The notes beneath the pieces are model-generated. The model did not search any database. It was not told the origin of the DNA and worked only from the letters and a program-made list of their open reading frames with translations. A DNA stretch of 64,000 nucleotides from NCBI RefSeq assembly GCF_000426825.1, contig NZ_AUGC01000005.1, positions 167,579 to 231,578 of the forward strand, in the 5' to 3' direction. The DNA comes from Thermonema rossianum DSM 10300 (lineage in GTDB: Bacteria; Bacteroidota; Bacteroidia; Cytophagales; Thermonemataceae). The position numbers and the translations under genes are program-made. This document shows, one piece after another, positions 8,283 to 15,526 of the stretch. Position 1 is the stretch's first letter; each line of letters begins with the position of its first letter.

Positions 8283-9677
8283 CTATTTCCCAATGCAAAA
8301 CTTTGAGAAAATATTGCCCAGCAGATCTTCTGTAGTGATCTCTCCGGTGATTTCACCTAAAAAGTGTAGTGCTGCCCGTACATCCATGGCCACCAAGTCA
8401 CTTGGTAATTGCGAAAGCAAACCATGTTCTGCCTGCGATAGTGCCTGCTCTGCTTTTTCCAGAAACTCGTAATGACGGGCGTTGGTAACAATGATGTCTG
8501 TTTGAAGAGATGCTTCCCATTGCTGCACTCTGCGAAGAAGTTCTTTCTTAAGGCTTTCTACATCTTTCTCATTTTTGGCTGATATGAATATAAGCGGGTA
8601 GTTTTCGAGTGTTTTCTGTAGCATAGATATCTTATGTGACTCGCCGGTAAGCATATCTATTTTGTTGCCCAATAAAATATAGGAAAGCTTGTAGGTTTCC
8701 AATTCCCGGATGGCAGCTTCTATCTCTTCGGTGGTAGCAGTATTTACATCAAACAAATAAAGGACAATAGACGCCTCTTTCATTTTTTGCCGGGCACGCT
8801 CTACACCTATTGCCTCGATTGCATCGCTTGTTTCTCTTATGCCAGCTGTATCTATAAAACGGAAGGTGATGCCTTCAATAGTAATTTCATCCTCTATCAC
8901 ATCACGGGTGGTGCCCGCTATGTCCGACACAATAGCCCTTTCTTCCTGAAGAAGCGCATTTAAAAGCGTGGACTTCCCTGCGTTGGGTTTCCCCACAATG
9001 GCTACCGGTACACCTCGCTTGAGGACATTGCCATAGCGGTACGATTCTTTTAAATGATGTACGACCTGCTGTATTTCTCTAAGCAGGTTGAGTAGTTGTG
9101 TCCGGTCGGCAAACTCCACATCTTCTTCCGAGAAGTCCAACTCCAGCTCCAGTAAGGAGGCAAAATGAATCAACTGTTCTCTTAGTTTTTTTATCTTAGA
9201 AGAAAAATGTCCACGCATTTGTTGCATGGCAACTTTATGCGCTGCCGATGATTGCGAGGCTATCAGGTCAGCCACGGCTTCTGCTTGCACCAGGTCAAAG
9301 CGCCCGTTTAAGTAGGCTCGCTTGGTAAATTCACCCGGTTCGGCCATGCGGGCTCCTGCTTCCAGCAACAAGCTCAATACTCTTTGTACAATATAAGGAG
9401 AACCGTGTGTCGAAATTTCTATGCTGTCCTCCATAGTAAAGGAGCGCGGCGCTCTAAAGGCTGCCAAAAGGACTTCATCTACTACTTCGTTGTTAAAGTC
9501 AACTATTTTGCCAAGGTGTAAAGTGTGTGTTTCAATTTGGTCTATATCTTTTCCCTTCCATATTTTTTTCACTATCCGGAAGGCCTCCTTCCCCGAAATT
9601 CTGATTACCGCCACGGCTGACTGCCCGGGAGGGGTTGCAGGAGCTACGATCGTATCCCAATTATTTTGATTTTGCAT
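8283..9677 (-). CDS. mnmE: tRNA modification GTPase MnmE
   Basis: With MnmG, MnmE makes the (carboxymethyl)aminomethyl modification at U34 of several tRNAs. The 464 residues show the N-terminal tetrahydrofolate-binding domain (TIVAPATPPGQSAVAVIRISG, FTKRAYLNGRFDLVQAEAVADLI), then a G domain with P-loop GKPNAGKST, switch II DTAGIRE and NKID. The C-terminal CIGK retains the family's essential cysteine. Its start codon lies 17 bp inside the 3' end of the upstream metal-permease gene, so it is the last gene of the metal-transport operon rather than an independent unit. The start is supported by the family N-terminus. Confidence 0.97.
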   Translation of the reverse strand: MQNQNNWDTIVAPATPPGQSAVAVIRISGKEAFRIVKKIWKGKDIDQIETHTLHLGKIVDFNNEVVDEVLLAAFRAPRSFTMEDSIEISTHGSPYIVQRVLSLLLEAGARMAEPGEFTKRAYLNGRFDLVQAEAVADLIASQSSAAHKVAMQQMRGHFSSKIKKLREQLIHFASLLELELDFSEEDVEFADRTQLLNLLREIQQVVHHLKESYRYGNVLKRGVPVAIVGKPNAGKSTLLNALLQEERAIVSDIAGTTRDVIEDEITIEGITFRFIDTAGIRETSDAIEAIGVERARQKMKEASIVLYLFDVNTATTEEIEAAIRELETYKLSYILLGNKIDMLTGESHKISMLQKTLENYPLIFISAKNEKDVESLKKELLRRVQQWEASLQTDIIVTNARHYEFLEKAEQALSQAEHGLLSQLPSDLVAMDVRAALHFLGEITGEITTEDLLGNIFSKFCIGK

Positions 9678-10533
9678 ATAACCAAGGTTTTAAAAGTCCC
9701 TTTTTGGGAGATACAAAGATAGCCACTAATAAACATATGCCCATGCTGAGGACAGTTGCGCCACTTACAGAGACGCCCCACCACAGGGCAATGAAATAAC
9801 CGGATACAGCACACAAAATGCCCGTAAGAATGCAAAGTCGGAGCATAGCAGACAAACTATAACTAAACAGATAGGCAATAGCAGGTAATGCCGTGAAGTA
9901 AGCTATAACCAAGATAGAGCCAACCATTTCGAAGGAAGCCACGGTAGTAAACGAGACCAATCCCATTAAGGTATAATGTAAAATGCTTGTGGAAATGCCT
10001 ATAGTGGAAGCAAAAACACCGTCGAAGCTCATCACTTTGAGCTGCTTATAGTTTAGCAATACAAAAGCCAGGTTTATAATGAAAATACCTAAAAGCAAAT
10101 AAAACGCTTTAGGTCCTGCCACTTTTCCGTTTATAACCAAAACATCGAAGAGCGTATGCGACACTTCGCCATAAAGTACACACTCTTGGTCTAAGTCCAC
10201 ACGAAAGGCAAGAGAAGATATGAGTATGATACCTAAGGCAAACATAGAAGTGTAAATGCTACCTATAGAAGCATCCTCATGAAGGTTGTAACGCTTGGCA
10301 ATAGACTCTATCAACCATACCGTAGCAAAGCCGGACAGCCCGGCACCTATAAGTAGCCATATAGACTGGAGAGACTCCGTGAATAAATAGGCGATAACTA
10401 TTCCGGGTAATACCGCATGAGATATGGCATCTACCAGCATGCTCATTCGTCGCAGTATAATGAAGCTACCTAATATGCCACAGCAAGCGGCTGTTAAAGC
10501 AGAGTTTACTATAATCCACCAATCGCTAATCAT
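9661..10533 (-). CDS. troD: Metal ABC transporter permease (TroD/ZnuB type)
   Basis: A 290-residue ABC-3 family permease with about eight hydrophobic helices. The motif MSMLVDAISHAVLPGIVIAYL matches the conserved DA-SHAVLPG region of Mn/Zn/Fe permeases. With the preceding permease, ATPase and binding lipoprotein it forms a complete importer in the inner membrane. Its ATG overlaps the stop of the upstream permease by 4 bp, and its 3' end overlaps mnmE by 17 bp. Metal specificity (Mn, Zn or Fe) cannot be decided from this subunit; the DtxR-type regulators in the operon favour Mn or Fe. Confidence 0.9.
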   Translation of the reverse strand: MISDWWIIVNSALTAACCGILGSFIILRRMSMLVDAISHAVLPGIVIAYLFTESLQSIWLLIGAGLSGFATVWLIESIAKRYNLHEDASIGSIYTSMFALGIILISSLAFRVDLDQECVLYGEVSHTLFDVLVINGKVAGPKAFYLLLGIFIINLAFVLLNYKQLKVMSFDGVFASTIGISTSILHYTLMGLVSFTTVASFEMVGSILVIAYFTALPAIAYLFSYSLSAMLRLCILTGILCAVSGYFIALWWGVSVSGATVLSMGICLLVAIFVSPKKGLLKPWLYAKSK

Positions 10534-11786
10534 GGTATATCTTTTTGATGAGGATCCTTTTTGGGAAAATTCATTATTGTAAGCAGGTGCGCTTCTACTT
10601 CCGGTGTGATGTAGTGCTCTATATCTTCGGCACTTTCATGCAAATGATCTTCCGGAAGTTGCAAGTATTCACTCAGGTATAACTCCCACAAGCGGTGAAG
10701 GCGGACAATGCGTTTGGATGCCGCTTTTCCCGCGGGAGTGAGCTGTATTTTGTTGTTAGAAAACTTTATCAACTTTCTTTTTTCGAGTTTTTTACAAATC
10801 TTTTCTATTCTGCTAAAAGACATTCTGGTTGCCTTGTGTAAAGCAAAGATATCTACTGTTTCTGTTTTAATTGACTCCATCAACTTGTAAAGAGATTTTA
10901 GTACATGCTCCTCATCTATCTTGTCTTGATGTCTTTTTTTAGCTTTTAGTTTACTATACAAACTATTGTATTTACCGAGTAGCAAACTGACTATTAACAC
11001 GCCAAAAAGGCTTACAACTATTGCCGGACCTGTGGGGATGTGGGGGACCAGTAATGAAAGCATAATACCAAAAGCACTTGCTACAAAAGAGACCAAGCCG
11101 GCAACAATGATTCCGCCTGTAAAGGAGCGTTTCCAGAAATGTGCTATTGAGGGAGGAAGTACAAACATTGCAGACATAAGAACGATACCGACACTTTGGA
11201 GCCCGGTCATTACCAGCAGGCATAAAAAGACAATAAATAAAGCTTCCACTATTTTAAATGGAAAGTTCAGTGTGCCGGCAAACTGAATATCAAATACCCA
11301 GATCTTAACAGCACGAAACCCCAAAATAAAAAGGGTAAGAATTGCCACGCTGATGATAGCAATAACCTGTGCATCAAGGAGCGATAGGGTAGAGGCTTGA
11401 CCAAATATGAACCTGTCTATACCGCTTTGGTTTCCCCATGGTAATTGCTGTATGTAAGACAAAAACAAAACACCTATGCCAAAAAAGATAGACAAGGTAC
11501 TCGCCAATAAGATATCTTCCGATAATACTTTTTTTCTGTGCAAATACTGCACAATATAGGTTGCAAGCATAGCTGTACTGCTCCCACCCACCAAAAACCA
11601 AAATATATTTTTTTCGCGAAACACTAAAAAAGCTATACACACGCCCGGCAAGACGGCATGTGTAATTACGTCGCCTATGAGTGCCTGTTTTTTATGGAAC
11701 AGTATGCTTCCCAAAACGGAAGATGAAACGCTTAAAAACAAGGCACTAATGAGTATATACCAGGTAGAAGGCAATAGCTCCATCAT
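10530..11786 (-). CDS. troC: Metal ABC permease fused to a DtxR/MntR-like domain (TroC type)
   Basis: Residues about 1-280 are an ABC-3 permease (HKKQALIGDVITHAVLPGVCIAFL is the conserved region). From about residue 285 the protein leaves the membrane and becomes a two-part DtxR-like module: a winged helix (VLKSLYKLMES ... KATRMSFSRIEKICKKLEKRKLI ... LTPAGKAASKRIVRLHRLWELYL) and a dimerisation/metal-binding helix pair. The latter keeps the E-x-x-E-H pattern (AEDIEHY) and an upstream His (LHRLWE) that form the metal sites of MntR-type regulators. It lacks the SH3-like third domain. Fusions like this are annotated in other Bacteroidota. The cytoplasmic domain could sense metal and gate transport or bind DNA; neither is shown here. 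It overlaps both neighbours by 4 bp. Confidence 0.9.
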   Translation of the reverse strand: MMELLPSTWYILISALFLSVSSSVLGSILFHKKQALIGDVITHAVLPGVCIAFLVFREKNIFWFLVGGSSTAMLATYIVQYLHRKKVLSEDILLASTLSIFFGIGVLFLSYIQQLPWGNQSGIDRFIFGQASTLSLLDAQVIAIISVAILTLFILGFRAVKIWVFDIQFAGTLNFPFKIVEALFIVFLCLLVMTGLQSVGIVLMSAMFVLPPSIAHFWKRSFTGGIIVAGLVSFVASAFGIMLSLLVPHIPTGPAIVVSLFGVLIVSLLLGKYNSLYSKLKAKKRHQDKIDEEHVLKSLYKLMESIKTETVDIFALHKATRMSFSRIEKICKKLEKRKLIKFSNNKIQLTPAGKAASKRIVRLHRLWELYLSEYLQLPEDHLHESAEDIEHYITPEVEAHLLTIMNFPKKDPHQKDIP

Positions 11787-12553
11787 AAACTTTGTTTTAT
11801 AATATGAGCGATTTTTGTTAAAGTTGTCAACTTTCCTCCATAAGTTTTTTGTAATAAATCCGGAGTAAAAGCCTGTTCAGTAGGGGCAGAGGCAACCAAA
11901 TATCCGTTAAGCAGAACAACCCAGTCAAAGTATTCGTAGGCAGAGTACAAATCATGGTGAACAACTATAATGGTTTTCCCTTGTTCTTTCATTTCCTTCA
12001 GTAAGGCAACAATAGCATGCTCAGTAGCGATGTCGATGCCGGTAAATGGCTCATCCATGAAATAAATGTCGGCATCCTGCGCGATAGCTCTTGCCAAAAA
12101 AACCCGTTGTTGTTGTCCACCTGATAATTCAGAGACCTGTCGCTTTGCCAAAGGGGCAATTCCTACGCGCTCCATCGCGCTGCTTACGATTGCTTTATCC
12201 TGTGGCGTAAGTTTCTTTAGTAACCCTAAATAGGGGAAGCGTCCCATCTCTACCACTTCTTGCACGGTTATAGGAAAATCCCAATTCACCTCTTCTTTTT
12301 GTGGCACATAAGCTACTCGCTGTTTTACTTTACTCAATGACTCACCGAATAACTTTACATATCCACTATGAACAGGTACTAAGCCCATGATAGCCTTAAT
12401 CAATGTGGACTTTCCTGCACCATTAGGCCCAATTACACCGGCCAATACGCCGGATGGAAGAGTGAAGTCTATATTCCAAAGTGCTGTTTTGTTATTGTAG
12501 CGCACACTCAGGTCGTGTACTTCCAGTATCGCCTTTTCAACTTGTTGTATCAT
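11783..12553 (-). CDS. troB: Metal ABC transporter ATP-binding protein (TroB type)
   Basis: The 256-residue ATPase powers the metal importer. It has Walker A GPNGAGKST, Q-loop in YVPQKEEVNWDFP, the signature LSGGQQQR, Walker B IYFMDEP and the switch His in VVHHD. The WDFP motif after the Q-loop is usual in Mn/Zn importers. It is 3 nt downstream of the binding-protein gene and overlaps the next permease by 4 bp. Confidence 0.93.
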   Translation of the reverse strand: MIQQVEKAILEVHDLSVRYNNKTALWNIDFTLPSGVLAGVIGPNGAGKSTLIKAIMGLVPVHSGYVKLFGESLSKVKQRVAYVPQKEEVNWDFPITVQEVVEMGRFPYLGLLKKLTPQDKAIVSSAMERVGIAPLAKRQVSELSGGQQQRVFLARAIAQDADIYFMDEPFTGIDIATEHAIVALLKEMKEQGKTIIVVHHDLYSAYEYFDWVVLLNGYLVASAPTEQAFTPDLLQKTYGGKLTTLTKIAHIIKQSL

Positions 12554-12556
12554 GGT

Positions 12557-13492
12557 TTACTTAATATTATCAACTATTAATCGTGTGTTGAATAAAATCA
12601 TCTTTAAATAAGTATTTGCAGGAGAGTTATCATCGCCCAGAGAATCTGAATACAAACCGGGTACAAGCTTCACTATATGCCCTTTAGACTTACAACCTTC
12701 CACTACACTTTGCAAGGCTTTGGGCGAAACAGTTGTCTCCGCAAATATGGCCTTTACATCGTTTTCTATTATGTAATTCACTAACTCCGTAACATCATAT
12801 AAACCCGCTTCTGACATAGTGGAAATTCCCTGCAAACCTTTTACTCGTAATTTGTACCGGCGACCATAATACTCAAAGGCATCGTGGGCAGTAATTAATA
12901 TCCTGCGTTGCTCCGGTACCGCTTCAAACATGGCTACTATATTTGTGTGGACACTGTCTATTGCCTGCTTGTACAAGCTTGCATTCTTGTTAAGATATGA
13001 TTTCATGGAAGGGTAGTGGGTCACCAATTTATTAAGGGCTTCATCGGTAACTAATTTCATAAGGAAAGGGTCGAACCAAATATGCGGATCATAGGTAGAA
13101 GCACCCACCTGTATTAGTTGCTCTTTGGGTAATGCATCCCCCAAAGCATAACAGGGTTTTTGGCGTGCCAAGCTATTAAGCGCTTCGCTTAGCTTCCCTT
13201 CTAAGTGTAAGCCATTGTAGAAAATAATGTCAGCTTTTTTGAAAAGAACAAAATCCCTTTGCGTTGCTTTGTACAGATGGGGATCGACACCCGCGCTCAT
13301 TATGCTGATGACCTCCATCGAATCGCCCGCAATGTGTCGAATAACATCGGCCATTATGTTTGTGGTGACCACTATGAGCGGCCGCTGTTGTGTGGCATTC
13401 TCATGCTTACCGGAAGAGCAGGCGCACAAATAAATGGCACATGCAGTAATAAATATTATGTTAAACAACAGTGATTTAATGGTTGCTTTCAT
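12557..13492 (-). CDS. troA: Metal-binding lipoprotein of an ABC importer (TroA/ZnuA type)
   Basis: A 311-residue cluster A-I (zinc/manganese) solute-binding protein. The N-terminal hydrophobic stretch ends in a lipobox with Cys25 (YLCAC), so it is a lipoprotein. Candidate ligands are His72 in VDPHLYKATQ, His136 in DPHIWFDP, the His/Glu region in ITAHDAFEYYG and an acidic residue near FAETTVSPK. It lacks the long His-rich loop of ZnuA, which slightly favours Mn (or Fe) over Zn. Its start codon lies 17 bp inside the regulator gene upstream, so it is coupled to it. Confidence 0.92.
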   Translation of the reverse strand: MKATIKSLLFNIIFITACAIYLCACSSGKHENATQQRPLIVVTTNIMADVIRHIAGDSMEVISIMSAGVDPHLYKATQRDFVLFKKADIIFYNGLHLEGKLSEALNSLARQKPCYALGDALPKEQLIQVGASTYDPHIWFDPFLMKLVTDEALNKLVTHYPSMKSYLNKNASLYKQAIDSVHTNIVAMFEAVPEQRRILITAHDAFEYYGRRYKLRVKGLQGISTMSEAGLYDVTELVNYIIENDVKAIFAETTVSPKALQSVVEGCKSKGHIVKLVPGLYSDSLGDDNSPANTYLKMILFNTRLIVDNIK

Positions 13493-14144
13493 GGTTTACA
13501 ATGATTTGGGAGGCTACTAAGTGAGATAAATTTATTATTCGGTTGTTTATATCAACTTCTATGCTTAAATCAAAAGGTATTTTGTCGATAATAACAATAC
13601 TCGAACCTATTGATAGGTTTATTTTATTCAAATAGCTTAAAAAGTCTTTTTCGTCATTTTTTACTGCAACGACCACTAATTCTACACCAATGGGAGCGTG
13701 AGAAAGCGGAAAACCTTCTATTGGCTGAAGTTTCCCGTCAGGGGAGGGGATAGGATCCCCATGAGGATCATACTTGGGATATCCCAAGTATTCATCCAAC
13801 CGGCTAATAAGCAATTCACTTTCTATATGTTCCAGTTGCTCAGCGACAGGATGAATCTCTTCCCAGGTAAAGCCCAGACACTTTACCAAAAAAGTTTCCC
13901 ACAAACGGTGTTTCCTTACTATGCTTAATGCCAGTTGTCTTCCTTTCGATGTCAGGCGTATTGGCTTGTAAGGTTCATAATGAATAAGCCCTTTTTTTGT
14001 TAATTTTTTTAACATATCGCTTACCGAGGCAGGTGTGTTTCGGAGCGTCTGTGCAATGGTTTGATTGTGCGCAGGCTCGCCTTTCTCCTCCAAAGCATAA
14101 ATGGTTTTCAAATAATTCTCTTCCGAGAGCGAAAGCTTAAGCAT
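13476..14144 (-). CDS. mntR: DtxR/MntR family metal-dependent regulator
   Basis: First gene of the metal operon and presumably its repressor. The 222 residues contain a winged helix (SEENYLKTIYALEE; TPASVSDMLKKLTKKGLIHYEPY; LTSKGRQLA), a dimerisation helix with HRLWETFL, and the metal-site pattern AEQLEH (Glu102, Glu105, His106), which matches the E-x-x-E-H of MntR rather than the Cys/Met site of DtxR. A C-terminal FeoA/SH3-like domain follows from about residue 145 (IGVELVVVAVKND ... SLNK-type strands). Manganese sensing is therefore my preferred reading, with iron as alternative. Tandem dyads 62-120 nt upstream are likely operators. Confidence 0.9.
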   Translation of the reverse strand: MLKLSLSEENYLKTIYALEEKGEPAHNQTIAQTLRNTPASVSDMLKKLTKKGLIHYEPYKPIRLTSKGRQLALSIVRKHRLWETFLVKCLGFTWEEIHPVAEQLEHIESELLISRLDEYLGYPKYDPHGDPIPSPDGKLQPIEGFPLSHAPIGVELVVVAVKNDEKDFLSYLNKINLSIGSSIVIIDKIPFDLSIEVDINNRIINLSHLVASQIIVNHESNH

Positions 14145-14205
14145 GTCTGATAGCTGTTATTAAGTTGTTATATAGCGAATATATATCTAAGTTTTATAAA
14201 AAACA

Positions 14206-14227
14206 AAATTTAGACAAAACTAAATTT
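14206..14227 (-). promoter_or_regulatory. Candidate DtxR/MntR operator
   Basis: A perfect dyad with 8-bp arms AAATTTAG and CTAAATTT and a 6-nt spacer, 62 nt upstream of the mntR-like start. Its size and TTTAG/CTAAA arms are of the kind bound by DtxR-family dimers. A TAnnnTTTG-like -7 sequence overlaps its right half on the minus strand, so binding would block transcription. Confidence 0.6.
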
Positions 14228-14264
14228 ATTGTTAATGAATTTAACAATACGCTGTTAATTAACA
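14228..14264. promoter_or_regulatory. Two further perfect dyads next to the operator
   Basis: Directly abutting the candidate operator are ATTGTTAA-N5-TTAACAAT (14228-14248) and the 12-nt palindrome TGTTAATTAACA (14253-14264). They share the half-site TGTTAA/TTAACA. The second ends at the stop codon of the small minus-strand gene. Function is inferred from symmetry only, and AT-rich sequence raises chance matches. Confidence 0.45.
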
Positions 14265-14501
14265 AGTTACATTTGATATATTGATGGGTTTTCCGGGGTG
14301 CAGCCAGTGAAAATCTAAAAGCTCATAGGGTATCTGATTGGCGCGCAATACGCTTTGTGTGCTATACTCTGGCAAGGCGGTTATTTGGTTATGGAGTGCT
14401 ATACTTCCTGAGAGGGTAGCTGTATTAAAACAGGGTAATCCTGTATCGATTAAATCTATTGCACCGGGCTTGTCATTGCAGGTATATTGTTCTATCTTCA
14501 T
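14259..14501 (-). CDS. Small hypothetical protein (80 residues)
   Basis: An 80-residue open frame lies between dapD and the metal operon. Its composition looks protein-like (for example KPGAIDLIDTGLPCFN, IPYELLDFHWLHPGKP) and codon choice is like that of neighbours, but I recognise no family, signal peptide or transmembrane helix. There are three cysteines (8, 24 and the C-terminal residue). It could be a real small gene divergent from dapD, or a remnant. A perfect dyad (14520-14535) lies just upstream. Treat as tentative. Confidence 0.4.
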   Translation of the reverse strand: MKIEQYTCNDKPGAIDLIDTGLPCFNTATLSGSIALHNQITALPEYSTQSVLRANQIPYELLDFHWLHPGKPINISNVTC

Positions 14502-14519
14502 GCCCAGACAGGTGTTTAA

Positions 14520-14535
14520 TGCATGATTTCATGCA
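14520..14535. promoter_or_regulatory. Perfect 16-nt dyad between dapD and the small ORF
   Basis: TGCATGATTTCATGCA has 7-bp arms around a TT centre. It lies 19 nt upstream of the small minus-strand ORF and 79 nt upstream of dapD, a suitable place for an operator of either. No regulator is identified. Confidence 0.4.
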
Positions 14536-14614
14536 GAATAAAATTTTGATAACATTTATAACTCATTGTTAATCAGAAAAAAATAATTAGTTGTTTAAAG
14601 TAAAACTTAAAACT

Positions 14615-15433
14615 ATGGAATTGGAAAACTTAATACTCAAGGCTTGGGCCGATCGCACTCTCCTGCAAGATGCAGCCACACAGAATGCCATTCGACAAAC
14701 CATCGACTTATTGGACAAGGGGCAAATACGAGTAGCCTACCCTACCGGGGAAGGGGAATGGATGGTTAATGAATGGATAAAAAAGGCTGTTATCATGTAT
14801 TTTCAGATTCAACCCATGGAAACCATCAAGATTGGACCTTTTGAATTCTATGACAAAATACCGCTGAAGTCGAAGTATGAAGAAAAGAAGGTGCGCGTAG
14901 TGCCGCATGCTATAGCCCGCTACGGCGCTTTCGTCAATGAAGGAGTCATCTTGATGCCTTCTTATGTCAATATAGGCGCCTATGTTGACAGTGGTACCAT
15001 GATAGACACATGGGCAACTGTGGGTAGCTGCGCCCAAATAGGGAAAAATGTGCACATTAGTGGGGGTGTGGGAATTGGTGGTGTGTTAGAGCCGCCTCAG
15101 GCCGCGCCTGTTATTGTAGAAGATGGTGCTTTTATTGGTTCCCGTTGCATTATAGTGGAAGGGGTGCGTATAGGAAAGGAAGCTGTGTTGGGTGCCAATG
15201 TAACGCTCACAATGAGTACAAAGATTTTTGACGTATCGAATCCCGATGACGTGAAGGAGTTAAAAGGATACGTTCCGCCTCGTTCCGTGGTAATTCCGGG
15301 CTCTTATCCGAAAAAATTTGGCAATCAGGAGTTTCACGTGCCGTGTGCCCTGATTATCGGAAAAAGAAAAGAGAGTACAGACCTTAAAACTTCGCTGAAC
15401 CAGGCACTCAGAGAGTTTGAAGTAACGGTGTAA
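14615..15433 (+). CDS. dapD: Tetrahydrodipicolinate N-succinyltransferase
   Basis: Transfers succinyl from succinyl-CoA to tetrahydrodipicolinate in the succinylase branch of lysine/meso-diaminopimelate synthesis. The start is the ATG giving MELENLILKAWADR, the usual family N-terminus; a TTG 24 nt upstream in frame is less likely. The 272-residue protein shows the left-handed beta-helix of hexapeptide repeats (VIVEDGAFIGSRCIIVEGVRIGKEAVLGANVTL) with the preceding GVILMPSYVNIGAYVDSGTMIDTWATVGS. The C-terminus ends as in other bacterial DapD. It is monocistronic. Cytoplasmic trimer by family knowledge. Confidence 0.96.
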   Translation: MELENLILKAWADRTLLQDAATQNAIRQTIDLLDKGQIRVAYPTGEGEWMVNEWIKKAVIMYFQIQPMETIKIGPFEFYDKIPLKSKYEEKKVRVVPHAIARYGAFVNEGVILMPSYVNIGAYVDSGTMIDTWATVGSCAQIGKNVHISGGVGIGGVLEPPQAAPVIVEDGAFIGSRCIIVEGVRIGKEAVLGANVTLTMSTKIFDVSNPDDVKELKGYVPPRSVVIPGSYPKKFGNQEFHVPCALIIGKRKESTDLKTSLNQALREFEVTV

Positions 15434-15451
15434 GATGTAACATTTTTTAGT

Positions 15452-15518
15452 TACTTTTCGTATATTGCTGATATTTAACAAAGGTAGTGACCGCAATAAC
15501 TTTAAAATACGAAAAGTA
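15452..15518. repeat. Inverted repeat upstream of the OmpA-like gene
   Basis: TACTTTTCGTAT (15452-15463) is repeated as its exact complement (15507-15518), with 43 nt between the 12-bp arms. The right arm ends 8 nt before the OmpA-like start codon. It could form a large hairpin in the 5' leader or pair of operator half-sites. It is not followed by a T-run and is not a terminator. Confidence 0.6.
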
Positions 15519-15526
15519 CTAATACT

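Noticed and set aside
14338..14526. A 62-residue plus-strand frame opposite the small 80-residue gene
   Set aside because: It is antisense to the better candidate, and its translation looks like a shadow.
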